Assembly: GCA_023375675.1 (NCBI GenBank)
Contig: JALQBC010000008.1
Span: 496,001-560,000 of the forward strand
Reading direction: 5' to 3'
DNA length: 64,000 nucleotides
Source of the DNA: Cytospora piceicola
Lineage: Eukaryota; Ascomycota; Sordariomycetes; Diaporthales; Cytosporaceae
Below, in pieces: positions 9,886 to 22,509 of the stretch. Numbering within the stretch: position 1 is the stretch's first letter; every line of letters begins with the position of its first letter. The position numbers were made by a program, and so were the translations under genes. The notes below the pieces were generated by a model. The model did not search any database, had not been told where the DNA came from, and saw only the letters and a list, made by a program, of their open reading frames with translations.

Positions 9886-12800
9886 ATGATGACCCCTTAC
9901 CTCTTTCCTTGCCCTTTGGGCTCGGCTGCTTCCCCGTCTAACTGTCCATCTTCCAACGAAGTAGATGGTATCGGTCAAGCTTCTGATATTGCGATCATTG
10001 GATTCTCATTTCAATTTCCAGGAGCTGACTCAACGGAAGCATTATGGGACTTGATGATATCAGGGAGATGCACGTCTTCGACCTTTCTACCGTCGAGACT
10101 TAACAGTGTCAAATACCATCGACCGGATGAAGCAATGATCGGGACCGCATGTAATCTTCTAAACCTTATAGGTGTTATACCTTACATTACCATCGTCTGA
10201 CCTGTTGGGTGCCGCAGATTCGGACACAGAAGGCGTCCTTCCTTGACAGAGACATAGCAACTTTTGACGCCCGCTTCTTTGGCATGACTCCGGAAGAAGC
10301 TTCAGGGGCGGACCCTCAACAGCGAATCCTCCTGGAAACAACTTATTTGGCATTGGAAAATGGTATACATCTTGAATTCTTGATCACATGAACTCATTGC
10401 TGACTACTACTCATTCCTCAGCTGGTGTCCCTATGAAGCAGATCAGTGGCCAAGACGTGTCTGTTCACGTTGGATGCTTCACCTTTGACTACATGCTAGC
10501 CAATGCGAAGGATCCAGAGAATGGTCCCCGATACTCAGCAACAGGAATGGCAGCCAGCTTGCTCTCAAATCGTATCAGCACATTCTTTAACTTGACTGGT
10601 CCAAGCATTACCATCGACACAGCCTGTTCGAGCAGCCTTGCTGCTCTAGACCTGGCATGCAGATCAATACGCCAGGGTGAATCCTCAATGGTACGAGTAC
10701 CTAAATTTTGTCTTCTCCGACTTCACGTAAACAAAATGTTCCTCTATCATTGCTTTGACTGAGTTTGACAGCTGTGATTAACAAAAGAGTAGGGAATCGT
10801 CGCAGGTAGTAACCTCCTATTCACTCCTGATCTTTTCCTCAGTCTCTCCAACCTTGGCTTCTTGTCTCCGGATGGTGTAAGTCACTCATTTGACAGCCGT
10901 GCCAATGGGTATGGTCGTGGTGAAGGATTTGGCGTCCTGATTGTCAAATCAGTGGACGCGGCCATAAGGAATGGCGATACTATCCGAGCCGTCATCAGAG
11001 CGTCAGCAACAAACCAAAATGGTTTCACGAGCCTGGCCATGCCGAGTAAAGAGCTTCAAACGAAGCTCATCAAGGATACATATCGGAAAGCCTCATTAGA
11101 CCTTTCTCTTACTCGCTATTTCGAGGCGCACGGCACAGGCACTGCAGTGGGCGATCCTCTTGAAGCCATGGCCATTGGCAATACTTTCGGTCCTGGCAGG
11201 GATCCCAGTGATCCTGTCATTCTGTAAGAAATATTCATTCAATGACTACATGGCCTCTGCTAACATCCCATAGCGGTGCATTGAAAGCCAATATTGGTCA
11301 TCTTGAAGGGTAAGCTTGATGGAGAGTCTTGTAAACAACGGAGGTGGGGGGACAATAAAATGCTAACAGTATTCTTCCTAGTGCGGCGGGAATCGCTGGG
11401 GTTATTAAAACCATTCTGGTGCTCGAGAGAGGCATTATTCCTCCAATCGCTGACCTGAAGGAACTGAACCACCAGATCGACGAGGAATTCCTGAAGCTGC
11501 AGGTAGGTGAGCCCCTTATTTTACTCAAAGGCTCAGAAACCCACAGAAGTCTTGAACCTTTCATTGAGCAAATCAGGACTGACAAGTGCACATTGCCCAG
11601 TTCCCAAGGTCCTCAAGGCTTTGGCCACGCACAGGCTTGCGCCGGGCCTCCGTGAATTCATTTGGTTTTGGAGGCACGAACTCCCACATCGTTATGGATG
11701 ATGCCTATCACTATCTTCACGCTCGTGGACTGATGGCAGGTCACTGCACCGAGGTTCTACCAAATCTCACGGAGAGTCCCTATGGTCGACAAGACATTTT
11801 CAGAGGATCCTTCACAGACCCCGCAATAGTCGACATCCCCACTACTAAACAGCCGAGGCTGCTTGCCTGGTCCGCTCACGACGAGCAGTCACTCAGTCGG
11901 ACTATTGAGGCCTATCAGAATTTGCTGACAAAAGGTAAACATGGAAGCAGCGCCATCGACGGTCAAATCTACCTTGACTCACTGATTCATACCCTCTTGC
12001 AAAGACGAAGCATATTTCCATGGAGAGTTTTTTGCGTCGCAGATTCTATACCCAGCCTTTTGCAACAGCTTGTTGTGCCAAGAACCGCTGTACAAACGCG
12101 GGCTGATCCTAAAATTGGGTTCGTCTTCACGGGCCAGGGAGCCCAATGGCTTGGCATGGGAAATGAATTGGCCATATTTCCCGTGTTCGTAGACAGTCTC
12201 CGCGATGCGGAGAAGTTCTTGAACGTTCTCGGGTGCTCTTGGAAAGTCACAGGTGAGTTCCGTGCTGTAACACGTCTCGTAGCTGCATAATGCTTTGATA
12301 CAGTTCGTTGCTGACCCGGCTGGAAGATCTGCTGCTGCGCTATGAAGAACCTACAGAACAGATCGACGATACCCGCCTCAGCGAGCCAAGATTTGCGCAG
12401 CCTCTGTGCACTATCCTGCAAGTTGCACTCGTGGAGCTTCTACGATCACTCGGCATACGACCTACAACTGTGGTTGGGCACTCCAGCGGAGAGATTGCAG
12501 CAGCTTATGCATCAGGGGCAATCAATCGACAGGCCGCGTGGAAGCTTGCATATTACCGCGGAGTTATGTCCAGTGAGCTAGCAGAGTCCAGCGATGATGG
12601 ACTCCAAGGTGCTATGATGGCTGTTGGACTGTCGGAGGCAGCGGTACGACCTTACATCGAGGATATACTGAGAGGCTCTCCATGCGCGGATCCCATCCTC
12701 GTTGTGGCCTGCATCAACAGCCCTCGGAACACTACAATATCCGGTGACAAAGACCTTGTTCACACACTTCAAACTGCCTTGGATCGAAATTCCATTTTCG

Positions 12801-15800
12801 CAAGAGTATTGAAAGTGCCCGTTGCTTATCATAGTCCCCATATGCTTCGGGTGGCCCAAGCCTACCAGGATTCAATTGGGACAATCGAGCCCGGTGATGC
12901 GGCACTTTCATCACATCCTGCTACCATGATCTCATCAGTAACAGGCGGGAACATCACGACCAATGCGCTCCGAGACAATGCGTACTGGGTCCGGAACATG
13001 GTGTCACCAGTTCGCTTTTCCGAGGCGATTGAGGTTATTTGCCGAAATTCTACAAAAAAGGCTCCAAGGAAGAAAATCGATCTGAGCCATCGGGCCAACA
13101 TGCCGCTCTCGGACATCCTTGAGATCGGCCCGCACTCGACCTTGCAAGGGCCAATTCGAGAGACTAGCGAGCATGTCATGTCGTCGTTGGCATCTTCAAC
13201 GCCGAAAAAGACTGTTGCGTATCATACGATGCTGGTACGGGGCCAGCCAGGGACAAACACTACACTCGAAGTTCTAGGGAAGCTTCACTGTCTCGGCTAT
13301 AACGTTGATCTTTCAACATTGGACAACACACTTGCTTCACGAAGTGTAGCTGCCCGAACGCTTCACTCGTTGCCAGGCTATCCATTTGACCACTCCAAGA
13401 CATATTGGGAGGAGCCACGAACCAGCAGAAACATTCGGATGCTCTCACAGCCACACAATGAGTTGATCGGTCTACCATGTGCTGACTGGAATCCACTTGA
13501 GCCACGCTGGCGGAACACCTTCAAAGTGTCACTTATGCCCTGGCTAGCGGACCATAAGGTATGTTGCTTTTGCATATGTTGTGATTACAATTTTGAGGTG
13601 CTCCTTACTAACATTACATAGATCAAGGGGGAAATTCTCTTTCCGGCTGCTGGAATGCTGGCGATGGCAATTGAAGGCGTCACCCAGACATCGTCAAGCC
13701 AACCCATTGGCGGCTACAGATTTCGAGATGTAGCTATATTGGGCCCATTGGTCATTCCGTCCGACGATTCCGGCGTGGAGGTTCAGCTCCGGCTCCAGCC
13801 CGCGAACGACGTATCCAGCAAGGGTTCGACTTGGACATCGTTCTCTCTGTTTGCTTGTCCTTACGATAATTTTGTCGAAATCTGCCGCGGGGACGTCAAG
13901 GCAGTGGATTCTATTCACATTCAGCTGGAGACGGACACTTATCAATCGGATTATTTCGACGGGCTATGGGCACAGTCGAATGCGTCTGAGGCTGCCGGGA
14001 CAAATGGACCAGAGCTCTATTGCAAGCTTGAACAGTGTGGTTACGGCTATGGCCCCTACTTCCAGGGCATTGAAACAGCTCGTCGAGATGGTGTCGGCCA
14101 GGCTGTGGGTCTGGTGTCCATGAGACGACCGTCGCTTCCGCCAGCGTGCGCATTCTGGACGCCAGCCGTCATTCACCCGTGCTTGCTAGACGTCATGTTG
14201 CAGCTAAGTCTTCCGGTGGTTGTCAGCGGAAATCATGTCCGTGGGGAAGCTTGGATACCAACACACATATCCAAGCTGTCGCTCTCTCGTTATGGCTTCG
14301 AGTCGGACGACGGAGAGTGTCATGTCCAAGTTCGGGCTTCGACGCGGCCTAGAGGCACTCGCTCGTGTGAAGCTTCAATACAAGTTTGCGACACCGCTGG
14401 AAAATCTGGTTTCCTCCGGGCTGAGGGTGTTGAACTCACCATGGTGGCGGATGACCAGCCAAACCAACAATCGAAGCAGCAAAAAGTCAAGAGGCTGTGT
14501 TACGACATGATTCTCAAGCCGGACGTATCCCTCATGAATGTGAAGTCACTCTCTCAGTATATTAGTGATTACGAAACAGCAGCTGAACATGCCAACTTCT
14601 TCACACCCCTACAGCGCTTTGTCGATATCAAGGCCCATAAAAACCCTGGCATGAGAGTATTGGAGCTGGGAACCGGGGTTGGGATAACCACCAAACAAAT
14701 CTTGGAAACTCTGACAATACAGATGACAAACGGACCATTGTGCCGCTTCGCGTGCTACGATTACACGAACGCATCTCAGTCGGTACTTGAAACTATGTCG
14801 GCAGAGCTTGGTGTGCTTCCCAGGCTGGAATTTCGACTGTTCGACCCGCAGCATGATCATGGGCAGCAAGGCTTCAAGGACCATACCTATGACCTTGTCA
14901 TTGCAGAGAATGTGCGTATTTTCGTTCTTTTTTTCAGAATTTCAAATGGAGCCTGTGAATACTTACTGGAAATTCCTAGGTTTGGGATGGGAGTCAACCG
15001 TTGTCGACCTGCTTATCAAACATCCGTAAGCTGTTGAATAAGTAAGCAATGAAGCCTGTTCTTCGAGGCTGATCCCTTACTTACGTGTATGGTTGGTAGC
15101 TATGGCAGTCTCATTCTCATCAACACAAGGCAACACTCAACAGTGACGGATACCCGACCACTTCTCCCTGAGTATCCAGAATCGTGGTGTCCGAGTAAGC
15201 ATCTTGTTCACAGTCCGCGAGCTTGACATCGAAGCAACTGACAAACCGTCAGAGCGTGAAGAGACAGGGGGAAACAGCAGTCCAGACGACTTGATTGCGA
15301 CTTGCACGTGGGAACAAGCACTAGCACGCAGCGGCTGCGCCAAAGAAGGGCTACTGGTACACCGCCTAATGATCTGTGACACACACTCGACACAACTAAT
15401 CATATCCCCGGCCATGTCACCATACTTGCTCGATCCGATCGGCAATGAGAAATTCGAGGTAAAAGCTGCAATTGTGATCACAGGCTGGGATGAACCGTCT
15501 CCTGATTCGAAATTGGCGACAATGAGCATCCTAAAGCTTCAGGAAATCGGTCTTACCGATGTCCAGCTCAGTAGTTTTCACGCCGCCGCAGCTACTCCTG
15601 GGCAACTTCGAAATAAAGTTGTCTTGATTGTCCAGGATGATGCATGGATGTCTCTTGTGCATCTCGAGCCGGAACGGTTCTCGACCTTACACGCCACTTT
15701 GACAAATACAAGCCAAGTTATATGGCTGTCGGAGACCTCCAGCTCCCCATGTGCGCTGGGCGAAGTAGCCCCCAGCGGTCTTGTGTTCGGTCTGGCCAGG

Positions 15801-18440
15801 ACACTGCGACAGGAGAACCACGGACTCACATTTATGACGCTGGCGGTGGATCCCACCTCCGAAGCTAACCTCTTGGGCAGCCATTTAGAAAGCGCGTTCC
15901 TTGACTTTTTTCAAGGTGAGAGCTCTGATACGTATGAGCGCGAGCTGTTGCAAGTAAACGGATTGCTTCACATACCTCGTGTCTACGAATGCCGAGAACT
16001 AAATCAAACGGTACATGACTACTCAGCAGACTGGTTGAACAGAAGCCAGCGTTTTGGTGAGCAGGACCTCAAGTTGAGTGTCCGGCAGCCCGGCCTTCTC
16101 GACACGCTGTACTTCGAACAAGCTCCAGCACCGGAGCCACTGGACCCACAAGAGATCGAAGTTGATGTGAAAGCGATGGGGATCAACTTCAGAGACTTTC
16201 TAATTGCCCTGGGCCGCTTAGACCAAGACAAAATGGGCACCGAGTGTGCTGGGATTGTCCGTCAAAGCGGTTCCAAGTGCCTCTTGAGACCAGGTGCGTC
16301 TGTCGGGTTTGACAACATTTTCTTCACAAGACCTGACTGTTTTCTAGGTGATCGCGTGCTTGTGGGCGCTCCAGACACGTTTCGTGGGCGGGTCAGATGC
16401 CCCGAGAAGCTGAGCGTCAAGATCCCAGACGACATGCCTTTTACCGAAGCATCTGCAATAGCGACGAATTTTGCAACGGTTTACTACGCCTTGGTCAGAG
16501 TTGCCAGGGTCGCTCGAGGGGAGTCCATCTTGATCCATTCTGGGGCGGGAGGGACAGGCCAAGCTGCCATCCAAGTCGCCCAATTCTGCGGAGCCAAGGT
16601 ATACACCACAGTTGGCACGTCTGATAAGAAAGATTTGTTGAATGGCTTGTACGGCATTCCGTTCGACTGTATCTTAAACAGCAGGGACCTTTCCTTTGTC
16701 GACGACATCAAGAGACTGACGAGGGGCAAAGGTACGAATCTGTGCCATTTTTAGATTGCCACCTTGATCAATGCTGACCGGAGTTTGAAGGTGTGGATCT
16801 TGTCTTGAACTCCCTATCAGGTGACGCCTTGGTAGCTTCATGGGAGTGTATAGCTCCATACGGTCGTTTCATCGAGATAGGGAAGAAGGATATCTACTCA
16901 CATAGCAGACTCCCGATGTTCCAGTTTGCACGGAATGTCACCTTCTCCGCAGTCGACCTAGCTTCTCTCATGGTAGATAGACCCGATGATGTACGGGAAA
17001 TTCTCCTGAGTCTGGTGGATCTGTTCAAGCGCAAGATTTTGCACATACCTTCGCCGTTGAAGGTCTTCCCGGTCACAGATTTTGAGGCCGCGTTCAGGTA
17101 TCTCCAAAGCGGAAACAACCCAGGGAAAGTGGTTGTGGAGGTTGATTCTGAACACATTGTTCCAGTACGTCCAGCCCCGTATCCATCTCTATGAGGCTTC
17201 TCTAACCATACCAAGGCGAGAGTCAAGCCGTCGTCTGATTGGTCGTTCGGCATTGACGAAACCATCCTCATTTCTGGCGGACTCGGCGCACAGGGCCGCA
17301 GCATCGCCAAATGGATGGTATCCAAGGGAGCTCGACACTTAGTATTGCTTTCACGAACTGGCGAGGACAACGCCACCAGTAACGTCAAGACCTTTGCGGA
17401 AGAGATGAGAAATCAAGGGGTTGATTTATACTGTCCTGCTTGCGACGTTGCGAATGCTTCATCTCTGGCAGCTGTCTTGGAACATTGTACCATCCGCATG
17501 CCACCTATCCGAGGCTGTGTGCAAGCAGCCATGAATCTACGGGTACGAAAGCATTGAGATCTGATTACATGGCTGAAAGGGCTAACAATGTGTATAGGAC
17601 GCCGTGTTTGAGAACATGAGCCACGATGCCTGGGTATCTTCGCTGATGCCCAAGGTTCTAGGGTCATGGAACTTGCATCAGCAGCTCCCGCGCGATCTCC
17701 ATTTCTTTATTATGTTCTCTTCCATTGCTGGCGTTCTCGGCCCTGTGGGCCAGTCCAATTATGCGGCTGGTAACTCATTCATGGACGCATTGTCACGTTA
17801 TCGGCTCGGCCTAGGAGAGAAGGCCATTTCCCTGAACTTCAGCATGATGGCCGCTACCGATGGATGGAGCCTCGAGAATGAGCGTCTGCTAAAGATCTTC
17901 CTTCAAGGTTCAAACATTATGGAGATGTCTCAGTCGGAGATTCTCGCTGTTATGGATCATTATTGCAACAAGAGCAACGCCGCCACCTCTGACCGAGCTC
18001 AATTGATATTAGGACTTGAAGTACCTGCTGATGCTGTCCGACGTGGCACAAGACCCTCTGGGTGGATGGCTGAGCCTATCTTTCTCAACCTTCACCAGGC
18101 GACAGTTGAAGATTCCGGAGAAGACACCGGCCCATCGCAAGACAATGTCCATGATCTGGGCCAGAAGGTTAAGACAGCTGGGTCTGTCGACCAAGCGGCA
18201 GAAATCCTCGCAGACGCGATTGCAGTAAGGCTTTGCAAAACTCTTTCACTGTCGACTGAGGACTTCGATGTCACCCAGCCCTTGCATATCTATGGCGTCG
18301 ACTCTCTTATTGCTGTGGAGATTCGAAACTGGTTTTTGCAAACGCTGAAAGTCGATGTTGCGGTATTTGAGATATTAGGAGGTGCGACAACAACAACGCT
18401 AGGACGCAGTATAGCGGAAAAGATTGATATGAAGGTTTGA
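9886..18440 (+). CDS. Highly reducing type I polyketide synthase (KS-AT-DH-MT-ER-KR-ACP)
   Basis: Sixteen exons, 2520 residues: 9886-10146, 10218-10362, 10422-10690, 10793-11223, 11274-11309, 11382-11502, 11601-12252, 12327-13558, 13622-14911, 14980-15041, 15100-15194, 15253-16293, 16348-16731, 16791-17164, 17216-17542, 17598-18440. KS (about 35-450) has the Cys in DTACSSS (residue 204) and both His ([15 protein letters not shown]). AT (about 590-900) has GHSSGE. DH (about 1010-1290) has His in [12 protein letters not shown] and Asp in LLDVMLQ. MT (about 1370-1500) has LELGTGVG but is short. ER (about 1800-2120) has [13 protein letters not shown] (about 2140-2330) has [10 protein letters not shown] and SNYAAGN. 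ACP carries Ser2476 in GVDSL. It ends after the ACP, so release must come from another enzyme, probably the FSH1 hydrolase. Weak points: a GC donor in intron 1 and the acceptor at 12326. A reduced, linear or lactone product is expected; its identity is unknown. Confidence 0.95.
10147..10217 (+). other. Probable GC-AG intron in the PKS
   Basis: Joining GGGACC to ATTCGG here restores the exact family spacing between the GT dipeptide and [14 protein letters not shown]. The donor would be GCATGT. The nearest GT donor (10151) would shift the frame, and a phase-0 GTTATA donor (10174) leaves a 44-bp intron and 9 extra residues. Confidence 0.6.
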
Positions 18441-19432
18441 GCAGTTCGACATGTAATCGCTGCAGATTGAGTCATACTGGGTTAGGAAACTATATAACGG
18501 GGATAGCGCTATTTATATACAGAGTAATATAATGTGTGCCGGTGCGGGTTACCTAACCTATGGTTTGACTTCTAACATGTACCATGTCCGTGGTGTTTTC
18601 ACCCCTTGTTTCCTTGCCTTGTAAAGGATGAGATAGGGTATACCCTACCAAAGATTAGGCCTTAGGGCCTTGGATTCAATGATCCCCTTTTGATGCTGTC
18701 TGTAAGTCTGGGTGCTTAAATCTCACGAAGTCTACCAATATGCGATACTCAATCCTCAGTCAATTACAGCTGCGGAATCAGAAGTACCCCAGGGTAGTCT
18801 CAGGTTGCACAAAGCCGAACAGTTGGGACCACAGACCCTTAGTACCTAAGTACGTATCCCCGTTCATCCTGGTCTCTGAGGCTCTCCCACCGAGGCTTTC
18901 CCACCCAGGCTGTATTCTTCATTACCCATTGCCAGTATCCAGTGCATCATCTCTTCCACTGGTATTGCTATTGATCTCGTTCCTCTTTTTATTCAGAAGC
19001 AGTGGTCCACTTTTACAAAGCAGATCCTGGTGACCAGTAGCTGCTGTCTCTTGGCTATTGGCTAGCTGGTCTTGAGCGGCATGGCCATGATGGTTTGTTG
19101 GTCGGTTCCCGAGGTATTGAGCTTCAGCCAGTTCGTTGTCGAAGGCCACTTCGTCCTCAATATCGGAGCTAGTAGATACCCGGGAGGTTAGCCACAGTTA
19201 TGGGTAGATAAGGAGAGCAAAGATATTGTGCTTTCACGGGTTGAAAATAATCCAATCATCCAAGCGCGCGTGGGAATGGCTACATTGAATATAAACAGGA
19301 GGAGAAGGTTGGGAAGTGCAGAAGTCTACGCATGCAGAGAAGAGCCTGAGGATGAGAATGTAAAAGTCGGAAACATAATGCCTAGTGGATTGACAGGATA
19401 CAAGTAAGTGGGCTGGAAAAAGGATAGTTTGC

Positions 19433-19753
19433 TTACTCCTGATGATATCCCGTGCCGTAGAAGTGTATGAAGTCCCTCTCGGTGTGGACATGATTGGGCC
19501 GGGCCCGAGCAGAGCACTGATTACAGGTCCTATATCGAGTGTACTGGAAACCTGTTCGCAGAAACTGCACGGAATCCCTCTTTACAGAGCTCCGTACGAA
19601 GGCTGCTTCCACTTGCCGTCTGCTGCACAATGGGCATTTCAGAAGACCTGGTGGTCTCCTGACAGATTGGAACAATGAATGGGTAGGACTGCGATCTATG
19701 ACCATGGAACTGCCTGTCGCAGGAAGTTGGCTGTGCTGGTCGGTAGATGACAT
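19433..19753 (-). CDS. Hypothetical small zinc-ribbon-like protein (uncertain)
   Basis: An open frame of 106 residues beginning MSSTDQHSQLPATGSS. It contains CPLC and CNQC separated by 33 residues, an arrangement that could bind one zinc ion, and it is rich in Arg and Tyr. The end is uncertain: a GTAAGC donor overlaps the stop, and splicing to an AG near 19385 would replace the last codon and add a tail ending at 19234. I do not recognise a family. The next known genes are over 1.3 kb away. It may be a real orphan gene or a chance frame. Confidence 0.3.
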   Translation of the reverse strand: MSSTDQHSQLPATGSSMVIDRSPTHSLFQSVRRPPGLLKCPLCSRRQVEAAFVRSSVKRDSVQFLRTGFQYTRYRTCNQCSARARPNHVHTERDFIHFYGTGYHQE

Positions 19754-21840
19754 CTTGTTTTCCGATGATTCTGGATAACACTGGTATTTGAAATGGATGA
19801 GTGAAAGTTGTGGTGGGTAGCTGGTATATTGGAAGTGGGACCTTGAGTTTGGGGGAACAACTGCCGAGGTGTAATGTGCAGGACTCATGGTATTTGTACA
19901 GTACATCTTTGGTTGCCAGGGTTACCAAAGTGATGACCTCATGGGAAGTTGAGCCTTGCAAATTGCACCAGATAAACATTACCGTCGCGACTGCCAGATT
20001 AGCGAATCTAATAGATTGCGATCATTTACATGACCCGTAGTTTCCGTTCATGAACAGCTCGGGCTAGTATATACAAAGTGAATTACGGATAGGCCCAGCT
20101 GATGGTGGTACATGGACAATCCTTGGGACCCGCCCTGGAGAGGCATCGTCGGCAGCAACGTGAGTAGACTATCAGGTAGCTACCAGGTGACAAGCAATTA
20201 TCACCAGATGAGAACACGCAAGAATGGTAGATACGTCTTAGCTATACCTGCTCCTATGGAAACAACGAGACATTGTGAGTGGATGGCATTATTATGTTGA
20301 GACAGGACAACGATTCGTCAGATTATTCGAAGGTTTTCGTAACGGAATTCGCTTTGAGGAAATGGTACCTGATGTCAGGAACAAATTGAAGATGTGGGAG
20401 GTGGCGGGGGCCGGCAAGGCTAACACCTTCCTGAAGAGGCAAGTCCGTGCGCTGTGTCGATCTTCGCTTCGAGGTCTCCTCAATCAATACCTAGGTAGTC
20501 TCTGTACGTTTTTCTACCGACGATAGCCTTTCTCACTTCACAATGGATCACACAAGGTCTAATGATTTGCGAAACCCTTGGCTGTACTGCCTTCTCCCCG
20601 GATGGAAGTATTCAAATAGAAGTATTGGTCTACTCTAAAAACGACTACCGCTTGCAAACAGCCTTCACAGCACAGCATGACAAATAGGAGACCTGTCTGG
20701 AAAAGAAAGATGAACAGGGTAATGGTTACCAGGCTGATACCACCGGCCAGCTTACAGTTGCCACAGTTTCCGGCAAGAAGTGCGAACCTTCAACGCGTCA
20801 CGGGATGCTAGTGATGACTCTGTAGTAGAGCCATTGTGGATCAAGCAAGGTTTCCAAGGAGACACAGGCCTGAGCTCTCGCCACAAGTCATGGATCATAT
20901 TCCTTACCCGGCATATCGCCAGCTGCAGACAGGCCTGACCGTAATTATAGTTAGTCGAGGTACGAATCCGTCAGGGCTAAGTCAAAGGCACGCGAATTCC
21001 ACCAAGATCGCTTGCCATAGCGGAGAGTTGAGATCGTTACGGGGTCGACAACATTGAATGTGTAGTATTATAAGAGTCTATAGGGGAAAGTTGTTGCAAA
21101 CAATAGACTTGTCTCATCTTTGTGTCGGACATTTATATTCCTGCGCACCATCCATGCCCCGACGAAACGTTTCTGATCCCACAGCAGGGGATAGGAAACC
21201 ACTTTACCGGTTTCCTGGAGACTACCCTAGGGTAGGTAGGGCGGGGGGCCCGGCTGACCTGGAGGTCAAAACAGAAGATTTAGAGAACAAACACCAAGTT
21301 TGGACAAGTTGCGGGACTCGAAGCAGGGTAGACACAATGCCTGCCAAATGACATTGTCCTCCACAACAGCCCTGTACTAGAGAAAATACGGACGATACTA
21401 GTGCCATTGCACGGTTTTGAGAATGTCTCCGGAGTCTGGGTCAGGTGTGTGGATGACACCTTTCTATTGTGTTCTGGTGATGAGTGAATGAATATTTGAT
21501 TAATGCACCATGATATTTTGAATCCAGATCAGTGGGTCTCAATGGGAAAACATCATAATAAATCAATCTATCATTATGGACAGCAATTCACAGCTACACA
21601 AATGAACAGATTATTTTAAAATGGAAACAGTGAATGGGGCCCACTAAATAAAGGATGAGGCCCTAGCAGAGCTAGAAAACTGTGGAAGTGTAGGGCCTAC
21701 CACAAGACTTTTCGTCCTGTGTCTACCACATCAACTCTCGGAGAGGTGGTAAGACTTTGGACTGGACCAATAGAACAAGGGTACACCTGATGAGGCCCGA
21801 GCGCAGATACGTACCTAGGTATCCAGTGTCAACCTCCCTA

Positions 21841-21848
21841 AGTATATA
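21841..21848 (+). promoter_or_regulatory. TATA-like box
   Basis: GTATATATACC lies about 140 bp before the ATG at 21985, a usual distance for a fungal promoter once a 5' UTR is allowed. Confidence 0.4.
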
Positions 21849-21984
21849 TACCTGCCCAGGCAACCCGCCGAAGCGCAACCACAACTTTCTACAACTTGAC
21901 AACAACATTTCGAGGACCGACCCTCACCAGAAGATCCAATCCACAACCGTCTTCACAACACTGCCATCTTGCCTCATCATCACA

Positions 21985-22509
21985 ATGGATGTATGTATAC
22001 TCTTTGTATATATTCACCGCAACTCTTACTGACGTTTACAGGCCTTCAAGGACGCCTTCGAGGCGGAGTTGCAAAACTTCGTCAATAGGCCCGAGAGCCT
22101 CCCGTCCCTCCGACAGTGGTACCGCCGCACCTTCGAGAGCCCCGCCCCCGAGTACCAGGACCCTGTCGTTGTCTTCCTCCACGTCATCACCCATACCGAC
22201 CGCTTCAAGCATATTGAGGAGCACGATGCGATCAAGGGCGGAATGGCCAACCACATGCTGGAGATGCTCGACGGCATGACCATCCCCGCCGAGGCCCGCC
22301 TGGCGGTTGCCCGCCACCTCTCCATGTGGCGCGGCCAGGCCGCCTACCTCAAGGCGAAGGAGATTCTCCGCCTCATTCGAGTCGAGGGCTGGAGCAAGGA
22401 GGCCATCCAGGCCAAGAAGGACGAGATCGGTTGGGGCGAGTCGGAGAAGGTCCATCTGGAGGCCCAGCTCCGCGAGGCTCATGACCAGGAGCGAGAGGCT
22501 GCCCAGTAA
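21985..22509 (+). CDS. Small charged hypothetical protein
   Basis: Two exons: 21985-21990 (Met-Asp) and 22042-22509, split by a 51-bp GTATGT...TTTACAG intron; 157 residues. The coding exon is clearly GC-richer at third positions than its AT-rich surroundings, and the frame is uninterrupted. The product is acidic and helical, with a C-terminal Glu/Ala/Lys-rich segment (about 115-157) that could form a coiled coil. No signal peptide, membrane segment or catalytic motif is visible. I do not recognise the family. A TATA-like element lies upstream, supporting an expressed gene. Confidence 0.7.

Larger units (their letters stand above)
18441..21984. other. Gene-poor 3.5-kb spacer downstream of the PKS
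   Basis: Only a weak small gene candidate (19433-19753, minus) is supported. Otherwise there are short scattered open frames with no family resemblance. Landmarks are palindromes TACCTAGGTA at 20488 and 21812 and TACCCTAGGGTA at 21223. This spacer probably marks the right border of the PKS cluster. Confidence 0.45.

Noticed and set aside
16294..16347. An 18-residue insertion in the ER domain (in-frame read-through)
   Set aside because: The 54-bp segment has a GTGCGT donor and TTTCTAG acceptor, and its removal gives the family sequence CLLRPGDRVLVG; it is an intron.
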